Under the pieces are notes generated by a model. It ran no database searches, had not been told where the DNA came from, and was given only the letters and a program-made list of their open reading frames with translations. A program made the position numbers and the translations under genes. From Desulfuromonadaceae bacterium (GTDB lineage: Bacteria; Desulfobacterota; Desulfuromonadia; Desulfuromonadales; Geopsychrobacteraceae), in the NCBI GenBank assembly GCA_013138655.1, contig WTCI01000315.1:1-5321 (forward strand): a stretch of DNA of 5,321 nt, in the 5' to 3' direction. Below, piece after piece: positions 1 through 5,321 of this stretch (the first letter of the stretch is position 1; each line of letters begins with the position of its first letter).

Positions 1-41
1 ACACCACGCACCCCATCGGTGCCGAATAGTTTTTTCTCCAT
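1..41 (-). CDS. glmM: Phosphoglucosamine mutase, N-terminal fragment cut by the window edge
   Basis: Only 13 complete codons are visible, reading MEKKLFGTDGVRG followed by the first two bases of the next codon. The FGTDGVRG stretch is the highly conserved N-terminal signature of GlmM, which converts glucosamine-6-phosphate to glucosamine-1-phosphate for UDP-GlcNAc, and so for peptidoglycan and LPS. The catalytic phosphoserine loop and the other domains lie outside the window. The ATG at 41 is supported by a purine-rich ribosome binding site upstream (52-59). The gene follows cdaR by 22 bases, matching the cdaA-cdaR-glmM order known from Firmicutes, where GlmM also binds CdaA and lowers c-di-AMP synthesis. 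Identification is strong despite the short length, because both motif and context agree. Other phosphohexomutases also begin with FGTxGxRG, so the rest of the gene would settle it. Confidence 0.9.
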   Translation of the reverse strand, partial: MEKKLFGTDGVRG

Positions 42-51
42 CAGTTTTTAT

Positions 52-59
52 CCCCTTCC
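52..59 (-). promoter_or_regulatory. Ribosome binding site of glmM
   Basis: On the minus strand this reads GGAAGGGG, ending 10 bases before the glmM ATG at 41. It lies between the cdaR stop (64-66) and the glmM start, so glmM has its own initiation signal and does not rely on stop-start overlap. Confidence 0.6.
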
Positions 60-63
60 ACCA

Positions 64-759
64 CTATTCTCCCCTCGGTTGATCCTCAGACCCCTCAACC
101 GTACCGGGAGCAGCTTCTACAGCTTGAATTTCCACCTGCACCTCGGTGGTTTTTTCTGTTTTAAAATAGGTATAAGTCCCCGAATGCTCCAGGGGAACAA
201 TCAACGAGAACCCCTCATTGACACCGCTCAAATCAATCGGTTCTGTCGTCACCTCGCGAACATTTTTCAATTCTGATTCAGCACCCTCTACCAAGACCCG
301 TTCCGGCACCGCCCGCACACTGCCAATCTGGTAACCTGCCAACGGTTCGCCGACCAGGGCAATCTTTACCGGCACCCGTTTCTGCCTGATCCGTTCCAGC
401 TTGAGATCGATAAACGAGGGGGAAAGCCGCGTCACCCGCAGACCACTGGGCAGATTCAAACGCTCCTCCAAGCGCTTGAAGGTGGTCAACCCCGGTTGCA
501 GATCGACCAGATCGACTGTGATACTGATGTCTTTCGGGCTGACCTTCATCAGCAGCGTCCGCGGACCGCTGACCCGCACATCGACAAGGCTCGGCACCTC
601 GTTGGCAACCATCAACTCCGCCGGGATATTCTGCAATTCGAGCGGCACCCGATAGCCAACCTCCTGTCGCCGCTCACCCATGATGAATATCCACAGGATC
701 AGCGCAAAAACCAGCGAGAGCAACTTCAGTGTCCAGTTTTCTGTCAACAACCTGAACAT
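64..759 (-). CDS. cdaR: CdaR/YbbR-domain protein, membrane-anchored partner of the diadenylate cyclase
   Basis: A protein of 231 residues. One N-terminal membrane segment (about 10-28, LKLLSLVFALILWIFIMG) is followed by two YbbR-like beta-rich repeats, about 35-124 and 128-213. Each starts with a hydrophobic strand pattern (YRVPLELQNIPAEL; VPVKIALVGEPLAGY) and holds a V.V.GP or VLVEG strand. The last 15-20 residues are acidic and probably disordered. In Firmicutes, CdaR is a membrane protein with extracytoplasmic YbbR domains, commonly four, that binds CdaA and modulates c-di-AMP output; this one is about half that length. I chose the ATG at 759 because it lies one base after the cdaA stop (TGATATG), has a ribosome binding site at 768-773, and puts the membrane segment at the N-terminus. 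The frame stays open to 825, but that extension would overlap cdaA and looks like read-through of its 3' end. The family call is secure; a regulatory effect on CdaA here is inferred. Confidence 0.9.
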   Translation of the reverse strand: MFRLLTENWTLKLLSLVFALILWIFIMGERRQEVGYRVPLELQNIPAELMVANEVPSLVDVRVSGPRTLLMKVSPKDISITVDLVDLQPGLTTFKRLEERLNLPSGLRVTRLSPSFIDLKLERIRQKRVPVKIALVGEPLAGYQIGSVRAVPERVLVEGAESELKNVREVTTEPIDLSGVNEGFSLIVPLEHSGTYTYFKTEKTTEVQVEIQAVEAAPGTVEGSEDQPRGE

Positions 760-760
760 A

Positions 761-1555
761 TCAGCTACCTTTCTTCTTTTTCCGGCCGGCAATCTTGACT
801 TTGCGCGGTTCCAGCAAACGGCCAAGGACCTTCTTTAGACTGGTGGTATCCAGGTTCCGGGTCATGCCGCCGTTGACCGCCACTGAGATCTTACCGGTTT
901 CCTCGGAAACAATGATCGCGACAGCATCCACCAGTTCGGTCAAGCCGATAGCCGCCCGATGACGTGTCCCCAAAGCCTTACTGACATCTCTGCTCTGAGT
1001 CAGGGGAAGAAAACACCCCACCTGAGTCAAGCGACCCTGTTGAACGACCAGGGCTCCGTCATGAATCGGTGAACTCGGCATAAAAATCGCCCGGATCAAT
1101 TCACTGGACACCCGCGCATCAATCCGTGTTCCCGATTCAAGAATATCCTTGATCCCGGTTTCCCGTTCGATGGCAATCAGGGCGCCGATTTTACGGTTAC
1201 CCAATGCCACACAAGCTTTCACCAGTTCGTCGATAACTTCCGACTCTTCCCGGTAAGTCATACCGCCAAAAAAAGGATTGCGGCCGACGTGCATCAGGGC
1301 TCGACGAATATCATGCTGGAAGATGACCACGATGACCAGGATGATCGAGGAGAGGAAGTTGCTCAAAAACCAATGGAGCGTGTGCAGGTCACCAACCCGT
1401 GAGGCGACATAGACGACAAGAATAACCGCTAAGCCGAGCAGCATTTGCACCGCCCGCGTTCCCTTGATCAGAAGGATGATTCGATAGATGATAAATGCAA
1501 CAATACTGATATCGAGCAGATCGAGAAGACGTATATTGGCAAAAACGTCAAACAT
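761..1555 (-). CDS. cdaA: Membrane diadenylate cyclase CdaA (c-di-AMP synthase)
   Basis: A protein of 264 residues, close to the usual 270-280 for CdaA/DacA. It condenses two ATP into cyclic di-AMP, a second messenger linked to potassium and osmotic balance and to the cell wall. Three hydrophobic segments at about 12-30, 37-53 and 62-79 anchor it in the membrane. The cytoplasmic DisA_N (DAC) domain follows, about 95-235, with both catalytic motifs intact: DGA at 166-168 (SPIHDGALV) and RHR at 198-200 (GTRHRAAIG). The C-terminus is strongly basic (KVKIAGRKKKKGS). The ATG at 1555 is the only plausible start just ahead of the first membrane segment, although the upstream ribosome site is weak (AGG about 7 bases away). 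It is followed at once by cdaR and then glmM, the classic c-di-AMP module. The intact motifs predict an active enzyme; no degradation enzyme is visible in this window. Confidence 0.96.
   Translation of the reverse strand: MFDVFANIRLLDLLDISIVAFIIYRIILLIKGTRAVQMLLGLAVILVVYVASRVGDLHTLHWFLSNFLSSIILVIVVIFQHDIRRALMHVGRNPFFGGMTYREESEVIDELVKACVALGNRKIGALIAIERETGIKDILESGTRIDARVSSELIRAIFMPSSPIHDGALVVQQGRLTQVGCFLPLTQSRDVSKALGTRHRAAIGLTELVDAVAIIVSEETGKISVAVNGGMTRNLDTTSLKKVLGRLLEPRKVKIAGRKKKKGS
768..773 (-). promoter_or_regulatory. Ribosome binding site of cdaR, inside the cdaA coding end
   Basis: GAAAGG on the minus strand, 8 bases before the cdaR ATG at 759. It is built from the codons of the basic C-terminal tail of CdaA (KKKKGS), so the tail codons and the initiation signal share the same bases. 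It decides the cdaR start in favour of 759 over the more upstream starts in the open frame. Confidence 0.6.
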
Positions 1556-1640
1556 TGCAGCGCCTAGCGGTCGGACAAAAGGGATCAGATAACTTGAAGA
1601 CTAACAGCAAAACCTGCAATAAAACAGGGGAAAAAGAAAA

Positions 1641-2501
1641 TCAGGTCAGTTTTTTCTCGCGAATAGCCCAAGCGACCATTGCCGCCTCATGGGCGGGTCG
1701 CACATCGTGGACCCGAAACAGTTGCACGCCCTGTTGAACGCCTAAAGCAACCGTGGCCAATGTTCCGGACAAACGCTCCAGCGGGTCATCCTGCAGCAGC
1801 AGCTGGCCGATAAAACTCTTCCGGGAAGTTCCGAGCAGCACGGGGCATCCGAAACAATGCAATTCATCAAGATGGTGTAGCAGTTCCAGGTTCCCCAGAG
1901 CACTTTTGCCAAAACCGATGCCCGGGTCAACAGCCAGTCGCTTTTTCTCAACCCCGGCCGCTAAGGCATCTTTAATACTTCGTTGCAGACTGATATAGAC
2001 TTCATCACGCAGGCTGGCATATTCGGTATTTCGCTGCATCACCTCGGGACGCCCCCGGGTATGCATGAGAAAAAGGCCGGCAGAGGTCTCTGCGGCAACC
2101 GTTGCCATTTCCGAATCAAAGGATAACCCACTGATATCATTAATGAAATTCGCGCCGACAGCAATCGCTTCACGGGCGACAAGCGCTTTGCTGGTATCGA
2201 TTGAAATCGGCAGATCGGTTGCGCGGCGCAAAGCTTCAATTACCGGCAGCACCCGTGCCAGCTCTTCATCCGCCGAAACGGCAAGAGCACCCGGCCGGGT
2301 GCTCTCACCACCAACATCCAAAAGCCCGGCACCCTCCTGAACCATCGCCAAACCTTGCTTCAGCGCAGCCTGAGGGGCGGTAAAATGGCCGCCATCGGAG
2401 AATGAATCCGGCGTGACATTGAGTACCCCCACGATACAGGGGCGCGATAGATCGAGCAGGCAATCCCGCCCATGCAGCTGCTGAACCGGCAACCGGATCA
2501 C
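1641..2501 (-). CDS. folP: Dihydropteroate synthase
   Basis: A protein of 286 residues, normal length for bacterial DHPS. It joins 7,8-dihydropterin pyrophosphate with p-aminobenzoate to give 7,8-dihydropteroate in cytoplasmic folate synthesis, and the family is the sulfonamide target. The TIM-barrel motifs appear in order: [11 protein letters not shown] (28-38), [10 protein letters not shown] (62-71), SIDTSK (100-105), NDISG (121-125), MHTRGRP (146-152), DPGIGFGK (192-199), GTSRKSFIG (224-232) and RVHDV (263-267). All expected pterin- and phosphate-binding positions look intact. The start is GTG at 2501, sharing the bases GTGA with the ftsH stop, a 4-base overlap typical of translational coupling. 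The nearest AGAGGA lies 12 bases upstream, which is rather far, so re-initiation after ftsH probably helps. An 85-base spacer separates it from cdaA. Nothing suggests a fusion with other folate genes or a resistance-type FolP. Confidence 0.97.
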   Translation of the reverse strand: MIRLPVQQLHGRDCLLDLSRPCIVGVLNVTPDSFSDGGHFTAPQAALKQGLAMVQEGAGLLDVGGESTRPGALAVSADEELARVLPVIEALRRATDLPISIDTSKALVAREAIAVGANFINDISGLSFDSEMATVAAETSAGLFLMHTRGRPEVMQRNTEYASLRDEVYISLQRSIKDALAAGVEKKRLAVDPGIGFGKSALGNLELLHHLDELHCFGCPVLLGTSRKSFIGQLLLQDDPLERLSGTLATVALGVQQGVQLFRVHDVRPAHEAAMVAWAIREKKLT

Positions 2502-4432
2502 GCTTCAGGCTTTTCCTCTGATGCCTCCTCGGGGTCACCAGCGACCACCGGTGCGGCTTCTTGAGGCACTTCATCTTCGGCCTCTTCAGCCGTCTCAAAC
2601 TTGAACGGTTCCTCTTCTGCCTTCGGTTTCAGATAATCAGGCTCACCGTCCGGGAAGACAATACTGCAAATCTCAGCACCATCCAGAGTCTCTTTTTCCA
2701 GCAAAACTTCCGAAAGATCAATCAGTTGCTGCTGATGTTCCTTGAGTGCCTTGCGCGCAATATCATAATTCTCGTAGACGATCCGGCGGATCTCATTATC
2801 CAGGTCAACCGCGGTCGCCTCACTGTAGTTTTTCACATGCCCCATGTCGCGACCGAGGAACACCTCCCCTTCTTTCTCACCGAAGGCCAGAGGGCCGATC
2901 TTTTCGCTCATCCCCCACTCACAGACCATTTTCCGGGCGATAGCGGTCACCCGCTCAAGGTCATTACTGGCGCCGCTGGTCACCGACTCGAATGTCAGCT
3001 CCTCGGCAATCCGGCCACCGAGCAGGGAACGAATACGGATATGCAGGCCCTTGGCCGTTTCGTTGTATTTCTCCTCGGCCGGCAGGTACATGGTGACGCC
3101 CATGGCCCGCCCGCGCGGAATGATTGAGACCTTGTGTACCGGATCAGAACCAGGAGTCAACAGGGAGACCAAGGCGTGACCGGCCTCGTGGTAAGCAGTG
3201 ACCTTTTTCTCTTCCGCGGTAATCACCATTGAACGCCGCTCGGCCCCCATCAGAACCTTGTCCTTGGCTGCTTCCAAGTCATCCATACCGACCTGGGTCT
3301 TATTTGACCGTGCCGCCAGCAGTGCGCCCTCGTTGATCAGATTGGCCAGGTCAGCACCCGAGAAGCCCGGAGTTCCTTTTGCGACAACTCCGAGATCGAC
3401 ATTTTCATCCAGTGGAACCTTGCGGGAATGGACCTGCAGAATTTTCAAACGACCCCTGACATCGGGGTGCGGAACCATCACCTGACGATCAAAACGACCC
3501 GGGCGCAGGAGGGCCGGGTCGAGAACATCGGGACGGTTGGTCGCGGCAACCAAAATGACGCCTTCATTCGACTCGAAACCATCCATCTCAACCAGCAACT
3601 GGTTAAGGGTCTGCTCACGTTCATCGTGGCCACCGCCGAGACCGGCACCGCGATGGCGACCGACCGCATCAATTTCATCGATAAAGATGATACAGGGAGC
3701 GTTCTTTTTCCCCTGCACGAAAAGATCACGAACACGGCTGGCACCGACGCCGACAAACATTTCGACAAAGTCCGAACCGGAAATGGTAAAGAAAGGGACG
3801 CTGGCCTCACCCGCAACCGAACGGGCCAGAAGGGTTTTGCCGGTTCCCGGCGCACCAACCAGCAGCACGCCCTTGGGAATCTTGCCACCCAGCTTGGTAA
3901 ACTTCTTCGGATCCCTGAGAAACTCGACAACCTCTTCCAGTTCCTGCTTGGCCTCGTCAACACCGGCCACATCTTTAAAGGTCACCAGCCCCTGGGTATC
4001 CGTCAGCAGCTTGGCCTTGCTTTTACCGAAGCTCATCGCCTTACCGCCACCGGATTGCATCTGACGCATGAAGAAGATCCAGACGGCAATCAATAACAGA
4101 ATCGGCCCCCAGGAAATCAGCAGGGTAAACCAGAAACCCTGATCATCCACCGGCTTGGCCTCAATGATAATGCCTTTTTCCTTCAATTGAGGAATCAGCT
4201 GCATATCCGGCGGAGCGTTAGTCTGGAATTTGCCGCCATCCTCGTAAACACCATCAATCTGCGATCCTTGAATGACAATACTGACGACTTGACCTGAATC
4301 AACAGCCGTCAAAAATTCAGTATAATTAATCGGCGTCTGCTCGTTCTCACGCTGTGCCATCATATTGAAAAGCATGATCATCAACAGCGAAATGACCAGC
4401 CATAGTGCTAAATTTTTTTGAAATTGGCTCAC
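2498..4432 (-). CDS. ftsH: ATP-dependent zinc metalloprotease FtsH
   Basis: A protein of 644 residues, the same size class as E. coli FtsH. It forms a membrane-bound hexamer that unfolds and degrades misfolded membrane proteins and short-lived cytoplasmic proteins. Two membrane segments (about 8-25 and 103-122) flank a short extracytoplasmic domain. The AAA+ module follows: Walker A GAPGTGKT (193-200), pore loop FVG (226-228), Walker B IIFIDEID (248-255), and the second region of homology ending LLRPGRFDR with arginine fingers at about R310 and R313. The protease domain has the zinc site HEAGH (415-419), with the third ligand most likely D491 in SGASND. The last 40 residues are an acidic, Glu-rich tail. 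The start is GTG at 4432, giving the conserved [13 protein letters not shown] beginning; AGGGGG lies 4 bases upstream. It follows tilS, as in many bacteria, and its stop overlaps the folP start. All catalytic motifs are intact. Confidence 0.98.
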   Translation of the reverse strand: MSQFQKNLALWLVISLLMIMLFNMMAQRENEQTPINYTEFLTAVDSGQVVSIVIQGSQIDGVYEDGGKFQTNAPPDMQLIPQLKEKGIIIEAKPVDDQGFWFTLLISWGPILLLIAVWIFFMRQMQSGGGKAMSFGKSKAKLLTDTQGLVTFKDVAGVDEAKQELEEVVEFLRDPKKFTKLGGKIPKGVLLVGAPGTGKTLLARSVAGEASVPFFTISGSDFVEMFVGVGASRVRDLFVQGKKNAPCIIFIDEIDAVGRHRGAGLGGGHDEREQTLNQLLVEMDGFESNEGVILVAATNRPDVLDPALLRPGRFDRQVMVPHPDVRGRLKILQVHSRKVPLDENVDLGVVAKGTPGFSGADLANLINEGALLAARSNKTQVGMDDLEAAKDKVLMGAERRSMVITAEEKKVTAYHEAGHALVSLLTPGSDPVHKVSIIPRGRAMGVTMYLPAEEKYNETAKGLHIRIRSLLGGRIAEELTFESVTSGASNDLERVTAIARKMVCEWGMSEKIGPLAFGEKEGEVFLGRDMGHVKNYSEATAVDLDNEIRRIVYENYDIARKALKEHQQQLIDLSEVLLEKETLDGAEICSIVFPDGEPDYLKPKAEEEPFKFETAEEAEDEVPQEAAPVVAGDPEEASEEKPEA

Positions 4433-4436
4433 AGGA

Positions 4437-4442
4437 CCCCCT
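4437..4442 (-). promoter_or_regulatory. Ribosome binding site of ftsH
   Basis: AGGGGG on the minus strand, only 4 bases before the GTG start at 4432. The spacing is a little short, but no better start lies nearby and the conserved FtsH N-terminus begins here. Confidence 0.5.
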
Positions 4443-4453
4443 ATGAAGTTTTA

Positions 4454-4483
4454 TATAGATTTTGGTTCACATCCGGACATCAA
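4454..4483 (-). promoter_or_regulatory. Weak candidate sigma-70 type promoter for ftsH
   Basis: On the minus strand, TTGATG (4478-4483) is followed after 18 bases by TCTATA (4454-4459) within an AT-rich stretch. Transcription would begin near 4447, leaving a leader of only about 15 bases with the ribosome site. The -10 match is partial (TATATA is also present but would need a 20-base spacer). The 132-base gap after tilS makes a promoter here reasonable. A heat-shock type promoter was looked for and not convincingly found. This is a pattern match by eye only. Confidence 0.3.
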
Positions 4484-4500
4484 CATAATTGCGTGGAACC
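4464..4500 (-). repeat. Imperfect inverted repeat upstream of ftsH
   Basis: The arms GGTTCCAC and GTGAACC (minus strand) pair over 7 bases with one bulged C, around a 22-base centre. The repeat overlaps the candidate -35 box, so it could be an operator-like dyad, or chance. There is no T-run after it, so it is not a terminator. Confidence 0.3.
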
Positions 4501-4512
4501 AGCAGAAAGAAC

Positions 4513-4532
4513 TACCATAAAAGAGCGTGGTA
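4513..4532. repeat. Short perfect inverted repeat in the tilS-ftsH gap
   Basis: The arms TACCA and TGGTA are separated by 10 bases. With only 5 base pairs the hairpin would be weak, and no poly-T follows. It may be a protein-binding dyad or chance. Confidence 0.2.
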
Positions 4533-4564
4533 TCACAAGTTTATTGTCCGTTTTTTCGTCCCCG

Positions 4565-5321
4565 TCAAAGCAGTTCCAGACGTAGAACTTTTCCCGAATC
4601 ATGTCCGGCAACGGCATGTCGCGAACGCCGCCTTCCAACAACCCACAAAATTGTCTTTTCACTGACCAGCAGAGGGACCTTTAAACGCTCTTCAAGTTCA
4701 ACCCGATGGTCAGAAAAAAAGCGCTTTAATCGTTTGTGCCCGGACATCCCCTGTGGCTCAAACCGGTCACCGGCCCGCCAACTGCGCACCTGCAACGGTT
4801 GCGGTAAATCTGCAAAAGCAAATTCGACAACATTCAGCGACTCCCCTTCTTGCTCATCCTGCAAAGAAGCACAGAGCACGCGTCCATCGGGAAGTTCAAG
4901 CTCACCCGGGATTGCTAGAGGCAGGTCAAAAGGCTCCAGCAATTCCGGAGCAACAGCCCTCAGCCACAGAGTCTCGTAGCGACGTGCGACCCAGCACCCC
5001 GGCAGATCGAGCTGGGCCTGACTCCGCCGACCCGTCAGCAGGTTCTCAACAGCCTGCAGGTGGGTCGATTCAATTTTCTGTAAATCCCCACGGACCTGAC
5101 GCAATGCCTCACGAAACAAACGGAATCGCAGTGCCGGGTGCAGAGACAGAAGGGCCGTTCTGTCGAGACGCAAACCATCGCAGCGCGACACCACCAGACC
5201 GGCAAAATTCTCTCTGATCTGCTCCTGCCAATAATCTTCTTCACGCTGGAATTGTCCGCTTAAGGCGGCAATCCGAGCATCAAATCGGGGATTGATTTCA
5301 AACAGTTGCGGTATCACCTGC
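4565..5321 (-). CDS. tilS: tRNA(Ile)-lysidine synthetase, C-terminal part (5' end outside window)
   Basis: About 251 codons of an open frame that enters from the window edge. TilS uses ATP and lysine to convert C34 of the CAU-anticodon tRNA(Ile) to lysidine, switching decoding from AUG to AUA. The N-terminal PP-loop ATPase domain is not in the window. What is seen is the linker ending QVIPQLFEINPRFDARI, typical of the region just after the catalytic domain, then a helical substrate-binding part. The TilS_C domain follows (roughly 4570-4792) with VRSWRAGDRFEPQGMSGHKR, then LKRFFSDHRVELEERLKVPLL and WVVGRR, the conserved order of that domain. The GTG at 5315-5317 is an internal valine and not a start, since the frame stays open to the edge and the protein would lack its catalytic half. 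The gene ends 132 bases before ftsH, a pairing common in bacteria. No frameshift is visible. Confidence 0.92.
   Translation of the reverse strand, partial: QVIPQLFEINPRFDARIAALSGQFQREEDYWQEQIRENFAGLVVSRCDGLRLDRTALLSLHPALRFRLFREALRQVRGDLQKIESTHLQAVENLLTGRRSQAQLDLPGCWVARRYETLWLRAVAPELLEPFDLPLAIPGELELPDGRVLCASLQDEQEGESLNVVEFAFADLPQPLQVRSWRAGDRFEPQGMSGHKRLKRFFSDHRVELEERLKVPLLVSEKTILWVVGRRRSRHAVAGHDSGKVLRLELL

Noticed and set aside
760..825. Upstream extension of cdaR to a start at 825
   Set aside because: It would overlap the end of cdaA by about 65 bases and place a basic stretch before the membrane segment. The ATG at 759 has better spacing and a ribosome binding site.
1600..1640. Possible terminator after folP
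   Set aside because: Only a 4-base-pair stem (CCTG/CAGG) with a T-rich stretch can be drawn; this is too weak to call a terminator.
3428..4096. 222-codon plus-strand open frame
   Set aside because: It lies wholly antisense to the AAA+ part of ftsH, has no recognisable motif, and is explained by codon bias of the real gene. The other plus-strand frames, for example 2561-3127 and 3537-4064, were rejected for the same reason.
4440..4564. Heat-shock (sigma-32 type) promoter ahead of ftsH
   Set aside because: No CTTGAA and CCCCAT pair with suitable spacing was found on the minus strand; CTTGTGA near 4535-4541 lacks a matching -10.
4480..4662. 60-codon minus-strand small open frame spanning the tilS end and the gap
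   Set aside because: It overlaps the conserved TilS C-terminus in another frame, shows no family resemblance and has no clear ribosome binding site.
5315..5317. GTG as the true start of the tilS frame
   Set aside because: The frame is open to the window edge (preceding codon Gln), and a start here would delete the catalytic PP-loop domain. It is an internal valine.

Overview
The window is one minus-strand gene cluster, read from high to low coordinates: tilS (3' part only) - ftsH - folP - cdaA - cdaR - glmM (first 13 codons only). Every gene points the same way and almost all sequence is coding. The only non-coding stretches are about 132 bases (tilS-ftsH), 85 bases (folP-cdaA) and 22 bases (cdaR-glmM), so no region over 300 bases lacks a gene. 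I see no RNA genes, mobile elements, CRISPR arrays or plus-strand genes.

Organism: the gene order tilS-ftsH-folP-cdaA-cdaR-glmM, the FtsH N-terminus ([13 protein letters not shown]) and the moderate GC content suggest a deltaproteobacterium of the Desulfuromonadales/Geobacter type (Desulfobacterota). This is inference from remembered family features and not from a database search. The cluster looks chromosomal, vertically inherited and housekeeping.

Layout. Positions 4565-5321: C-terminal half of tRNA(Ile)-lysidine synthetase. Positions 4433-4564: a gap with a weak candidate promoter and two small dyads. Positions 2498-4432: the membrane AAA+ zinc protease FtsH. Positions 1641-2501: dihydropteroate synthase, whose GTG start overlaps the ftsH stop by 4 bases. 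Positions 1556-1640: a short spacer. Positions 761-1555: the membrane diadenylate cyclase CdaA. Positions 64-759: its YbbR-domain partner CdaR, starting one base after the cdaA stop. Positions 1-41: the start of glmM (phosphoglucosamine mutase).

How the genes work together: cdaA-cdaR-glmM is the known cyclic-di-AMP module best studied in Firmicutes, where CdaR and GlmM bind and modulate CdaA. GlmM also supplies glucosamine-1-phosphate for UDP-GlcNAc and hence peptidoglycan and LPS. The upstream genes cover decoding of AUA codons (TilS), membrane protein quality control (FtsH) and folate synthesis (FolP). They share the operon, but no direct biochemical link to c-di-AMP is visible. I found no clear sign of a previously undescribed system. 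The points most worth checking are the c-di-AMP module in a probable Gram-negative, the short CdaR, and the coupling and regulatory details at the gene junctions.
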